Shown: positions 1 through 11,159 of the stretch, piece after piece
How the letters are laid out: every line of letters starts with the position of its first letter
Numbering within the stretch: position 1 is the first letter of the stretch
Assembly: GCA_027625915.1 (NCBI GenBank)
Contig: JANTQA010000012.1
Coordinates: 10,378,501-10,442,500, forward strand
DNA length: 64,000 nt
DNA from: Anaeramoeba flamelloides
Lineage: Eukaryota > Metamonada > Anaeramoebidae
Direction: 5' to 3'
Notes under the pieces: generated by a model
What the model was told of the DNA's origin: nothing
Databases searched by the model: none
What the model saw: the letters and a program-made list of their open reading frames with translations, nothing else
Translations under genes and position numbers: made by a program

Positions 1-80
1 GTTAGTTGTAATTTGTTTTTTTGTTTTATGGTATTTCTTTTTTGTTTCCCAACGTAAAAATAAAATGATGGCAAACTTGA

Positions 81-481
81 TTAAGCGTATTTAGCAACCA
101 AAACAATGACAATAATTAAAATTATGACTGCAAATATTAAAAAGAGAATGAAGCTTAACTATTGGTCACAAAAACAAAAAAAGAGTTAAAAAAAAAAAGA
201 AAGAAAATAACAAGTTAAAAATGTTAATTCAAGATTTGGAAAGAAACTTGGGCAAAAGTGAATCAGGTTACTTTGAAGTTTTGCCACCACATTTTCCGTT
301 TGACAGTTTTTGCTTTTTTTTTAAAAACAGCAGAATTTTGTTCGAGAGCGTTAGATCTTTCTTCCAAATTTTCGATTTTGTTTCCCCGATCTATTACTTT
401 GTCTAAATTTTGTGACATTACATTTTTTACTTCGTCGACCTCTTTGCGGATTTTTTCAGTTTTGTTCTCGGTCGTTGTCAT
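81..481 (-). CDS. VAMP/synaptobrevin-type R-SNARE, two exons
   Basis: R-SNARE on transport vesicles; it pairs with three Q-SNARE helices to drive membrane fusion. Exon 1 is 481-272 (70 codons) and exon 2 is 158-81 (25 codons plus TAA). The intron 271-159 (113 nt) begins GTAACC and ends CAATAG, in phase 0. The 95-residue product has almost no N-terminal extension, so it is a brevin and not a longin. The SNARE motif spans about residues 10-66. The zero-layer arginine is R32 in VIDRGNKIENL, and the juxtamembrane signature is RKMWWQN at 62-68. Exon 2 encodes an uninterrupted hydrophobic anchor (LSFILFLIFAVIILIIVIVL) ending VAKYA, the expected C-terminal tail anchor. Without the splice the protein would stop two codons after WWQNFK and lack its anchor. 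A TCTAG lies immediately before the ATG, so an upstream exon cannot be excluded. The family is certain and the exon join very likely. Confidence 0.9.
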
Positions 482-1055
482 CTAGATTAAATCTTGAAAA
501 GGAAAAATCAAAATAAAATAAAAAAGGTTTTTTGCAAAAAATGTTTCCAACGATCCTTTTTTCTGATCTGGCAAAAATTTAATTTTTTGGAGACTTTTTG
601 AAATGTTGACTTTTAACAAATTTTGTTGGTATGTTCAAAAAATTACTTGATGAATATCTCCATTAATACCTACGAACAATTGTTTACTCTTTTACTTCTT
701 TTTCAAAATATAATGTAGTATCTCTCTCAATTATTATTAATCATTTTGGAAAAAAAGTGAAACAAGATTTTAATAAAAACCTGGATGTAAATGAAAAGTA
801 AAATCAGTTAAAAAAAGAATAAAGACAAGACTAAAGACAAAATGAAAGACTCAACAGAACAATAGTTTTTTCAAATACAAAATTTTGTTAATAAACTTTT
901 ATTTGGTTGATCTTTTCTCAAAAATTTGTTCAAAAAATTAATTATTTTTGCAATCTCCCGATAACCTCAACGATTTTTCTTAAAAAAGGTAACTTAAATT
1001 GTTTTTTGTTGATTAGATTGATAATAATATAATGAATTATTTTTTCAAGTTATTT

Positions 1056-2098
1056 GTTCTTCTTTAAGGTTTAAAATACCTGAAATTTGAAAAATGATTG
1101 TCTGTCGTTTGTCGTAGTGACTTGTTAATTTGGTTCTTATATGATCGATCTTTAACTTCGTATTAATTTTAATAGTAGTACTGTTGTCAAAATAAAGCCT
1201 ACAAAAAAATTTAATGTATGTTTGAAAATAAAAAGCGTGCTTTTTTGTTATAGAAGACCTATACATTAACCAATCAAAGAAACTGATAATAAAGCCTAAA
1301 AAAATATGGTATTGGTTTCTTAAAGTTCTATTATTTAAAAAGAAATTCTAAAAATGAAGGATCAAATTGCAAAATTTATATAAAAAATAGAGTAAATTTC
1401 TAAGAAAATTTTTATAATTTCAGAAAAAAAGAAAAAAATTCAAAACAATTGAGAATATAAGGAAAATTTTCAACTATTTGCATGAATAATTTAAATTTGA
1501 CTGAAAATAACCAGACCTTTACTTTCAAAATTGATTTTAACTTAGGTATATTATTGAGTAGTAGATTGGGAATTGCCTTGGTACAAGAAGAGAAAAAAGC
1601 ACGGATAATGTTTTGAAACACGAATTATATTCTTTGGGTAGGCATTATTTCTATCACTGTAGCCCTTTTTTCACAATTTATTTTTTTTTTACGAAATCTG
1701 TATTGAAGAGTGTAAGGATAATAGGTTGGTAGGTGTTTAAGAATAAATTTAGATTTTTGGGTTGTTGATTGAAATTTTTAATTAGTTTTTGTATTATTTG
1801 GAGCTATTAAAAATAACAATTTTTTCATTTAGCTAATTGACTAAAAAGTAAATAAAAATTTTCTTCTAGAACCTAAAAATCTAAATTTATTCTTAAACAC
1901 CTACTAACCTATTATCCTTACACTCTTCTATTCTGATTTCCGAAAAAAATATAAATTGTCAAAAATTGCCTATTTGAACAACTCTTAAAACCTATACCAA
2001 GTACAAGATCGATCAGCTAAAAACCAAATTAAAAAGTTACTACACAATACAAAAGATAATCTTTTTTCAAATTTCAGGGATTGTAAACCTTAATAGAA
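1056..2098. repeat. Composite foldback element, one arm carrying a 475-bp dispersed repeat
   Basis: The sequences near 1696-1760 and 1868-1935 are near-exact inverted copies, for example GTAGGTGTTTAAGAATAAAT against ATTTATTCTTAAACACCTAC. The outer ends also pair: about 1056-1185 with 1980-2098, including a TTAATTTGGTT / AACCAAATTAA match and a GATCGATC match. The left arm is interrupted by a reverse-orientation copy of the dispersed repeat described at 14837 (about 1186-1659). The same foldback without the insert occurs at 43605-44163. No transposase frame is visible. Confidence 0.7.
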
Positions 2099-2252
2099 CC
2101 TGGAAATTGAAAAGTATGATCAATTAATAAAAGAAAAAATAAATAATTAAAGCAAAAATGATGGATTCAACACAATAACAGTTTTTGTAATACTATCTTT
2201 TGTAAAGAAATTTACTTTGGTTGGTCTAATAGTCAAAATTAATTAAAATATC

Positions 2253-2365
2253 TACATTCAGTTCCATTTTTGAGATACAAACTTTAAAGATATTTTAAGT
2301 CACAAAAATAATCTCAAATTAAAGCACAAAATTTAAATTCTATTAAAAGAATTTTTGTAAAAAAA
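2253..2365. mobile_element. Half copy of the TA-flanked palindromic MITE
   Basis: It begins TACATTCAGTTCCATTTTTG and continues with the AATCTCAAATTAAAGCACAAA motif that marks the left arm of the 200-bp MITE at 32150. The mirror-image right arm is absent. It is a diverged, one-sided remnant. Confidence 0.55.
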
Positions 2366-4541
2366 AAAAATGAATTAAAATATAAAAAAATAAACTATAA
2401 AAAATGTTGGATTATCCATTGGAAACTTTCTATCTTAAAATTTCTTTATAAAATTACAATTTCAATATTAAAAAATTACAGTAAATTTGAACTGTTCCTA
2501 AATTTGATAACATTTACTTTTCAAAACAATTTTCTAGTTATGGATAGGTAAATTTTACAAATGTATATTGTCATTCTACTATTTCATTGTCAAAAGAGCT
2601 AGTTGGTATGAGTGAATTAAATACCTTTAAAGGGCTTGAATGAATATTTGAAAAAAATTTAATTTTTGGAATTTCAAAACGGAAATTTCAATTTTCATAT
2701 TAATCATTTTTTTTTTACTACTTTTTTTAGTTTTTTTTTATATCTTTTTTGAAACCTTAATTGTATTTTTTTTTTTATTTTAAGATATATCGTCACCAAA
2801 TAAAAAACTTTTCCATTCAAATATTATTGTAATAGTAGAGAATAATTTTAGAAAAATTGTATTAATATCTATTGAAATTTTCTTTGATCTTCAATTGAAG
2901 AATAATAAAATTGTTATTTTTCTTAATTAATCACTAAGAATTTTGAGTTTTTGTATGACTTAGAAAATCTATTGATTTATTTACTTTATTTCATAAGAAT
3001 ATCAACTTTTCAATTTTTAAGAAACTATATTGATATGTAGATTTGCTTCAAACTGATACCTAATATTCACTAATGTATATTATTCAACTTTTTTCTAAAT
3101 TATTCTAATAGTTCAATTCTAAAAAGAAATTGAAATTTGAATATATTTTTTTTCTCTAATGTAATAGAAACAAGATTTATTTTTTGAAGAATAATTTTAA
3201 CAAAACTTTCATTCAACTTTCAATTAGAATCTTTGATAAGATCTAATTCAAAAACTATATCCTGTAAATTAGTTTGTATTATTCATTGGCGCTTTTAGAA
3301 TTGATGAAATTTGATGTTTTATTTTAATTTTTCAAATATTTTTTTTAGAAAGTTGAATAAAAATTTTATTTCTTTTATTTTTCAATTCACCATATATGTC
3401 CTTAATAAAATTAAGCACTATTTTTTTCTGGTTAATATTTTTCGAAATTAAGTTCATAACTTAATTTCATTAGCCACTGGTATAATTTTTTTTAGAATAA
3501 AAAACACTCTCAACTTTTGAATATCGAAAATATTTTTTGAAATTACTGTGCACTTTTTTATTTTTTTTGAAAAATTGGGGTTGAGAAAAGTTTGAAATCA
3601 AAGAATAAGTTAATATATTAAATTAGAATGCTTTTCCAGAGAGTTTATCTTTTGAGTTGAACTTTTTTTTAATTTTACATTTAAAACTAAAAAAAAACAT
3701 TTGAAGACCAAATTATTCCCTTTTGTGAAAAGAAAATTCCCCATAATTTAGAATTTGTTTTTGTAAATGAGTTAAAACAAGATAGTGTATCTAAAAATAT
3801 ACTTGATAAAAAGTGTGAATTCAATGATTTTGGCAAAACATGTTTTCAAGAAAAAGTTAAATTGAAACTTTATTTATTTTTATTTTATCATTTAGTTTTT
3901 TTAATTGTATTAATGAAAAGTCTTTGATCAATTTTTCATTTTTTGTGTTTTTTGTGCCCTAGGGACTTATTTAAAAAATATTTATTTTAAAAAAAAAAAT
4001 CACAATTTCTCAAGTACTTTTTAAAAATGGATCAAATTCAAAAAGCTATTCATTTAGTTGATATTTTTTATTTTGTTTGATTAAATTAATTTTGGTTATT
4101 AGACAATAAAAATTAAATTGAATTTATTTAAAAAAAAAAAAAAAATACTATCAAAGAAAAAGTAATCAAAAAACAATCCAATTAATTGATATTTTTTATT
4201 TAAAGTGTATTTTGAGATAATCCATTGAAGATCATTTCTCTATTAATGGTTCTGAAAAAAAGATATTTTTGAATCTGTCATCTTTTTTGAATTTTAGAAA
4301 AAAAATTAAAGAAACTTGATCTAAAATGAATAAAGGGTGCAAATAAAACATCAAAAAAATACAATATATTAAATATTAAATATTTGTGTGTGCAATTTGG
4401 AATGATGATATATTTAATTGTAATTATAAAACAGACAAATCTAAAAAAATTAGTAAATAAATATAAAATTGATTAAGCATGGTTAATAATAACAAAAAAT
4501 TAGCGCACACCAAAGAAATAAAAATAAAAAAAAGCAAGTAA

Positions 4542-7500
4542 TTATTTCCTTTTCCCTGAAACTTCGTTATAGGGTGTTGTATTTACTGCCAAATATTTTA
4601 AAGAGTTGCATTTATCATGTCTTAATGTTTGTAATATTTTGATGATGGAAGGAACGCCCCAACCGTAATAATGTGTAAATTGGTTAACCAACAAAAGAAG
4701 ATAATATCGTATAAAAATGTGTTTGCTCTGTAATAAGCGATTGAACCAATCAATTAATCCTGGCACATTATCCAACCAATTGCAAACTGGGGTAATTTGT
4801 GAGACTTGTTCCACTAACAATTCAAGAGAAGAAGACAGCTTTAACTTTTCAATTAAAGTAATGATATCCACAAGGCTTTTTTCGAGTAATTGTTGATCAA
4901 ATTTGGAAAAATTGGCAACCATAAATATGTATTGAGGGTAAATATATTCCATTATTTGATCGTTTAGTCCGGTACTGTTTTGAAATAGCTTAATGAAATC
5001 AAAAAACCTTTGATGGTATTTTTCGTGTATTTCGATTAAACTTAGACCTTGGATAATAGATTGCACTTTAAACAATACGTCCTGGTTAACCAGTGCATTA
5101 TCTTTAAAAGAAAGGGTTAGCAAATCCTTAATGATTGATAAAAGCAAATCTGAACTCGTTTCCCACATATTATGAACTTGTAAGGAAGAAAGTATAATTT
5201 GGATCGCGATTTTTGACGATTTGATATAAATAGAAGAATTGATATAAATCTTGATCTTTTGAATTATTAAGGCAAGCAATTTTTTATCAGTCAAAAATGG
5301 CAAGAAATCTTGAATGGACAATAGAGTATTTAGAATGATCTCATCATTCTTATTTTTCGTGTCATTTTCGATAACGGTTAATAATCTGAGTAAGCAATTT
5401 ACCCAATTATTAAAATAACGGAAGTTAAAACAAGAAGGCGAATGATTGATAAACCAATTACGGATCGACAGGAAACCTTTTTCCTTGATATTAATTATTT
5501 TTTTAAAAAATCTCCAAGTTTCGGGAGATTTTATTAAATATTTTAATTTGCTTTCAAGTATCGTCAATCTAACGTCCTTATGTAAATCCTTCCTCTTCCA
5601 TAATTTATAGTATATTAATTCTGATTTTTCTGGTTCCAATTTGCCGATCAATCGGATGATCTCCTTGAGCAAATTCAATTTCATTTTCGGTTTTTCAATG
5701 TATTCGAAAAGAAATTCACTAAACTTTTCTTTTTTGATCGTGCTTGATAAATGTGATAATAATGGTGTTAGATCTTTCAAATATTTGGAATCAAAATAAG
5801 ATTGATATAAATATAAGGTTTCATTTGAAATTGATTCGATGTTTGATAATTCATGAAGCAAAAATTTTTTATATTTTTCTTCGTTATCATTCTCATTTAA
5901 AAAATGCGTGAAAAATATTATATTAAACTCTGAACATTTTTGAATCGTTTTAAAAACGTCAAGGTAAAATCTTTCGAAATATTCTTTATTATTGATGATT
6001 AAACTTGTAAGGCCATACATATATTTCCTTTGAAGATTTGAATCAAGGTTGAATAAAGATTTTTTTTGAAAAATCGTAATTTTAGTACAATTAGAGATGG
6101 GGGTTATATTTTTTTTATCTAATAATTTTTCTAAATCGGATTTTAATTTTATTTTTGTTGATTGTTCAATATCATTATCATTATTATTATCATTATCATC
6201 ATTATTATTATTAATTTCATTCTCATTTTCTTCTTGTTCTTGTTCTTTTGTTTCTTTGATTATTGTCCCAATATTATCATTTCTTCGGTTATTTTTTTTA
6301 ATGTTTTTTCTCTTTCTTCTTCTTTGTTTTTTCATTTTTTTTTTCTTATTTATTCTTTTTTTTTTTATTTTATCTTGTTCAATTCCAAATTCTAATTCTA
6401 TTTCTTTTTCTGTTTGTTCTTGATTTGTTTGTAAATTTTTTACAAATTTAATGGTTGAATTGGGTTGATAAGGTATTATCCTTTTCTTTTTATCATATAA
6501 TTCGTTTTCAAGATCATAATTTTTAATATAAGATCTTATGTTTTGAGTACATCCAGTTTTAATTTCTACTGATAATACTCTTCCTCTTCCCTTCCCCCCA
6601 CCTCTTCCCCTCCCTCTCCCTCTCCCTCTTCCCCATCCTCTCCCTCTCCCCCTCCCTCTGTCCCTGGATGATCTATCTCTATATTGTTGTTGCAATCTAT
6701 TACATTTTTCTTGATACTTTAACCTTTTTGCTTTCCCTTGTTTTTTTAATCTGTTTCTGTTTTTTGTCCATTTATTTTTATGCCTTCGATACATATATTC
6801 GTTATTACCTAAACTAGCCGAATACTTAAATTTCCCGGATATACATGGGCTTTCAAATACGTTATATTTTACCAAAAGGTCTTGTCTATGCTTTATTATA
6901 ATGGATTGTACGCTAGCAATATTTATTACACTGCTATCAAACATTTCAATAAGCTTTTCAACTCGATTTTTTCGTTCATTTTTATTTTTCAGCCAAAGGG
7001 GTATCATTTCCTCGATCTGATACAATTCTGTTGTTTTCATGTTTTTGAGTAAAATCCCTAGATCATTATCACGCTTAGTATCTCTTAAATAAAACTTTTC
7101 AAAAGACCAGTGTAGATAGAATAATTTAGCATGTTCCCCCTTCTCTGCCAGTTTAAAATAATCGAGGTATAGGTATTTAAAAATTTCATTGATCGTAAAT
7201 CTTGATAAGGTAAATTTAATTCCCTTGATGTTACTTTGTGAATTAACACAACCCATAGAACGTGCGAGACACATATAATTTTTTTTTGTAACAGCATAAA
7301 TTATCAATTTAAACATTTCGTCTACTATAAGTTGGTACATGTTATTAATTCCCTTCTGTTCTTTTTCTTTTTCTTTTTCTTTTTCCTTACTGTTGCTTTT
7401 ATTGTTAATGTTAATTTTTTGCAAGAAGAAATCAACAATAAACATAAACAATTGCAAAAATTGATAATATAATTGATTATTACTATCGTTTGCATCTAAT

Positions 7501-9002
7501 AAATCCTGTCCTAATTCAGTCAATAACTTTGACATTTCAACTGTTATAATTTTTGGATCGATCCAAAACAATTGTTCCCAAATTTTCATTCGCACAGACT
7601 GCTGATCATTCTTTGTACGTTTGACGAGCCAATCCAGGGTTATCATAATCTCTGATACATTGTTTGAGAGCATCGTGCATCGAACTAATTCTCCAAGACG
7701 ATCGCCTCGATCCTCTGTGTTACTTGAAAAGAGATCAAGGTTCTGCATTAATTCTTCTCTCTTTAATGAGATGTCGGAATATGATAGCAAATCACACCGA
7801 AGCGCAAAATCATTAGTATTAATTATTTCTGGTAATTTTAAGATCCTTGTTACTTCTTGAATTCTGATCTCCCTTGGTAAGATGGTTAATTGCTTTGCTG
7901 TTAATTGAATTTGTTTATTTTTGATTTCGTTTTGGCATAATTCTTGGAATAATTTCCCTCTTTCACTGGGCTTGAAATGCTTTAAAAAAGTGAAAAAATT
8001 GTCCAAACCAGTTAATAAAAGATAGCCCCCTAATTTCTTTTTTTGTTCATACGTGAAATATTTTACATGCCCTTGGATCCAATAAAGGGGATAACCTTCA
8101 TTAGCGTCCTCATTATTATTATTATTGTTATTGTTATTGTTATTATTATTATTATTCGCCTTTAATACCAAATCAAAATAGCTTTTTTTTGTTATTAATT
8201 TAAATAACAACCCACTTGATTGCTGACCAAGCCACCCCAGCTTTTTAGTCAAAGAAGGAAAGTTAACTGATAATGGGACATATACAATTGCAAATTTTAA
8301 AAAACTTGATGGCCTTAATCTCAAAAAAACTTGGAAAAAGACCTTATATTTTTCAAAGATTAATTCTTTTGTTTTTTCGTTGTTCGTTTGAGTTAGGATC
8401 GTAGATATGTACCCAATGATGTCGTCTTCATATTTTTGAAACAATTTGGCGACATTTGCTTTTGTGGACTTGATTAAAAAGTCGTGTAAAAGGTAGCCTT
8501 TATATCGATGAAAATCTTTCTCATCCAGTAATGGGAATAATTCGCATGCACAATCAACACCTAATTTCTTATACACCTCGCCAAAGATTCTTTTGGCCAA
8601 TTTGGCAGAATTGTTCTTTGTAATTTGTCGCAAGAACAATTTGCAGATCTTGGGGGTTGATTGGTAAATGACTTTTTTAAAAAACAATTCATCTCCCTCG
8701 TAGTCACCATCAAAAACACGGAAAATGGTTTTTGTAGCAAGTGTTAAGATCGGGTGAAAGGTCTCCTTTTCAAAAATCCGCACATAAATTACCTTTGTCT
8801 TTGATTGAATGCTACCCAATAATGCTAACTTTCTTGTTGATGTGTCCTTTGATGAATACAGCTCGACTAAAAAATTTTCAAATTCAAGAGACAGTGTTTC
8901 ATCATTTGCTTCCAAGACTTGCTTTCCTAATTTGGAGATTTCTTCGTTCCTTGTTCTTAATTTCTCTATTAATACATTCGGATCAGGTATTTGAATTGAC
9001 AT
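4542..9002 (-). CDS. Large intronless helical-repeat-like protein with RG/K/N-rich centre, unrecognised family
   Basis: A single open frame of 1486 residues starts at MSIQIPDPN and ends SGKRK-TAA. I do not recognise the family. Residues about 1-780 and 970-1486 are rich in Leu/Ile/Lys/Phe and look mostly alpha-helical, in a pattern compatible with a HEAT/ARM-type solenoid; this is an impression, not a motif match. The middle is different: an Asn tract at about 282-300, a KEKEKE run near 540-550, an Arg-Gly block at about 780-810 (GRGRGRGWGRGRG) and a very basic stretch at about 865-970 followed by an N/D run. The RG and K blocks suggest RNA or nucleic-acid contact or nucleolar/nuclear location (inference). 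There is no signal peptide or membrane segment. GC content is clearly above the flanking DNA, as expected for real coding sequence. Alternatives are an importin-, condensin- or Symplekin-like scaffold. Confidence 0.85.
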   Translation of the reverse strand: MSIQIPDPNVLIEKLRTRNEEISKLGKQVLEANDETLSLEFENFLVELYSSKDTSTRKLALLGSIQSKTKVIYVRIFEKETFHPILTLATKTIFRVFDGDYEGDELFFKKVIYQSTPKICKLFLRQITKNNSAKLAKRIFGEVYKKLGVDCACELFPLLDEKDFHRYKGYLLHDFLIKSTKANVAKLFQKYEDDIIGYISTILTQTNNEKTKELIFEKYKVFFQVFLRLRPSSFLKFAIVYVPLSVNFPSLTKKLGWLGQQSSGLLFKLITKKSYFDLVLKANNNNNNNNNNNNNNNEDANEGYPLYWIQGHVKYFTYEQKKKLGGYLLLTGLDNFFTFLKHFKPSERGKLFQELCQNEIKNKQIQLTAKQLTILPREIRIQEVTRILKLPEIINTNDFALRCDLLSYSDISLKREELMQNLDLFSSNTEDRGDRLGELVRCTMLSNNVSEIMITLDWLVKRTKNDQQSVRMKIWEQLFWIDPKIITVEMSKLLTELGQDLLDANDSNNQLYYQFLQLFMFIVDFFLQKININNKSNSKEKEKEKEKEQKGINNMYQLIVDEMFKLIIYAVTKKNYMCLARSMGCVNSQSNIKGIKFTLSRFTINEIFKYLYLDYFKLAEKGEHAKLFYLHWSFEKFYLRDTKRDNDLGILLKNMKTTELYQIEEMIPLWLKNKNERKNRVEKLIEMFDSSVINIASVQSIIIKHRQDLLVKYNVFESPCISGKFKYSASLGNNEYMYRRHKNKWTKNRNRLKKQGKAKRLKYQEKCNRLQQQYRDRSSRDRGRGRGRGWGRGRGRGRGRGGGKGRGRVLSVEIKTGCTQNIRSYIKNYDLENELYDKKKRIIPYQPNSTIKFVKNLQTNQEQTEKEIELEFGIEQDKIKKKRINKKKKMKKQRRRKRKNIKKNNRRNDNIGTIIKETKEQEQEENENEINNNNDDNDNNNDNDIEQSTKIKLKSDLEKLLDKKNITPISNCTKITIFQKKSLFNLDSNLQRKYMYGLTSLIINNKEYFERFYLDVFKTIQKCSEFNIIFFTHFLNENDNEEKYKKFLLHELSNIESISNETLYLYQSYFDSKYLKDLTPLLSHLSSTIKKEKFSEFLFEYIEKPKMKLNLLKEIIRLIGKLEPEKSELIYYKLWKRKDLHKDVRLTILESKLKYLIKSPETWRFFKKIINIKEKGFLSIRNWFINHSPSCFNFRYFNNWVNCLLRLLTVIENDTKNKNDEIILNTLLSIQDFLPFLTDKKLLALIIQKIKIYINSSIYIKSSKIAIQIILSSLQVHNMWETSSDLLLSIIKDLLTLSFKDNALVNQDVLFKVQSIIQGLSLIEIHEKYHQRFFDFIKLFQNSTGLNDQIMEYIYPQYIFMVANFSKFDQQLLEKSLVDIITLIEKLKLSSSLELLVEQVSQITPVCNWLDNVPGLIDWFNRLLQSKHIFIRYYLLLLVNQFTHYYGWGVPSIIKILQTLRHDKCNSLKYLAVNTTPYNEVSGKRK

Positions 9003-10590
9003 TTGTTGCGTTATTCAGATCGAAAAATTAAGATAAAAAGAATGTGAAAAAAAGTTGGAAAAATGATTCGAAAAAATCTAAAGTTTTTGAAATGGATATC
9101 TAAGAATCTAAATATAACAAGTATAAACGTTTTGGATCATTAAGAAATGAAACTGAATATTCAATTTTTTTTAAAAATTTTTCTTATTTTTTTTTGAAGA
9201 AGAAATGAATATTACATTCTAGTTGACAATTTAATTAATTTTCCTCAAAGGTAATAAAAGAGTAAAATCCCCGATTTCACGATTATTAGATAATGAAAAT
9301 AATGTCGAACTATCCACAGTTTAAAATTAATTCATTAAGGATTTATTTATTATAATTTATTGAGAAAAATTCATCTCTTTTTTTCTAGTAAGGACATACA
9401 CATAAAAAATGATCAATTTTTTCTTTAATTTCCTTATCTTCATATTTTTCATGTAAACGTACAATATGTTAAATAATCTGTGTTGGATTTTTAATTTGTG
9501 TTTTTGAATTGTTGTTTTAAAAAATGTTAAATAGTGATTTTTTGTTTTGAATTGTTGTTTAGAATTTTATTCTGTAATTCCTTAAAAATATAGTTCAGTA
9601 CAATATATTTTCCAAATTAAACAATATTTACAATCGATATTTTACAAAATCAATTTTCCACAATCTTCTAACTTCCGTTACACTATTTAAGTACTAGCAC
9701 AATCAAATTTAAACAAACTTGTCACCAAAATCCACAATAACCAAATTTTTCAGCTTGTTCCGAAAAAAAAAACAAACAAAAAAAAGACGAAGTTTTATCT
9801 GAAAAACTATTTTGTATCTATCTAAATCTATAAAATGATTTCTTAAATTTTCAAGTTTTTTAGAAAAAGATATGATTTAAAAAATTTACTTTATTTTCAA
9901 TTTTTACCTTTAGTAATTAGTATTAAAATCTTCTCGTGTAATGTGTGAACTTTATTTATTTATTTATTTACCTAGTTCTTTTTTGAGATCTATATTGGGC
10001 GAATGAAGAATCCTAAATGAAGCAATATTCCAGATTTGAAAAATAAGTTAATCAGCTAAAAATTTTATACCATTAAAATTCTACAAAGTATTGCCCAAAG
10101 TTTACTAAAAAAAATTACATAATGATGAGAGTGAATTAGTTCTCTAAAAATATCAATTCTCATTTACTTATGAAGATCTTGGGGTTTTCATTCAATTAGA
10201 AGTTAAAAAGATTTTGAAGTATGTTTGAATAAAATTTTTCATCTATTTGGATGAATGTAAAGTATTATGAACAAATTATGCTTCTTTTTGAAAAATTAAA
10301 ACACTATTGAAAATTTTTAATATTACTATTAACAATTAAAAACAAAAAACACTATTTAACATTTTTTAAAACAACAATGAAAAACCAAAAAATTCCAAAA
10401 CAAGAATAAAAAGTTGAAAAAAAATAATTATTGAAGTCAACAGGTAGTATTTAACGAACTTTATACAATAATATCTATTTAAACAATTGGCAAATGTTAT
10501 GAGTTTGAGAATTGTTGATCTTGAAGGATATCTTAAATATTTTTGATTTATAAATAATTATCTTTAGTTTTTTATATTTTGAAATATTGT

Positions 10591-10728
10591 TGAAGTGCTG
10601 TCACTTACCGTCAAGTGCCATGGAGTATCTAGATTTTTTTTAATTTAGGAAATTAAAATAAAATTGAGAAATTTTCTTCTTATTTCTAAAATAAAAAAAA
10701 AAAAAATTATGGTTTTCCAAAATTAAAA
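10591..10728. repeat. Hairpin repeat with GTGCC.. ends (diverged copy)
   Basis: It begins with GAAGTGCTGTCACTTACCGTCAAGTGCC-like sequence and contains the inverted pair TTTAGGAAATTAAAAT... / ...TTATTTCTAAAATAAA. It then runs into an A-rich stretch and TTTTCCAAAATT. It matches the layout of the copies at 25755, 26669 and 52232 but is more diverged. Confidence 0.5.
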
Positions 10729-11159
10729 AGAATTAAGTTAAATCTGGAATTTTACTCTATTCTTTTCAATTTTGGAAAAAATAACTAGACTTCAAACTTT
10801 TAGAATTAAACAACTCATTTTATATGTATTTAGATATTTCTTGATTTAAAGCTTAAAAATCTTTTGAATTTTAATTATTTTTATTAATTCTTTGATAGAA
10901 TTAAATTATTTTTTCGAGATAAGGTAGAAACAAATTTTTTAATAGATTTTTGAATTAAAATTTCTTTTTATTAATTAAAATTGCGAAATTTTTAATTTTG
11001 AATTCTATTTTGGAAAAAATCATCTTTTTGTGAAAATTTTCCTCTTTATATCAAATATTAAAACCTTGATATATTTCTAATAATTTTCGATTCTTTTTTT
11101 TTTTTTTTTTTTTTTTTTTTTGGACAAGGTAAGAGAGTTCAAAATTTTCACATTAAATG

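Larger units (their letters stand above)
482..4541. other. Gene-free AT-rich stretch with repeats
   Basis: I found no convincing coding sequence here. It holds two related stretches in direct orientation (about 769-912 and 2089-2232), a composite foldback repeat (1056-2098), half of a TA-flanked MITE (2253-2365), and part of a dispersed repeat that recurs near 36290-36700 (about 2620-3100). The rest is A/T-rich sequence with long homopolymers and no conserved reading frame. Confidence 0.6.

Noticed and set aside
6097-6423. Plus-strand frames rich in Phe, Leu and Ser
   Set aside because: Antisense to the Lys/Asn-rich segment of the 1486-residue gene.
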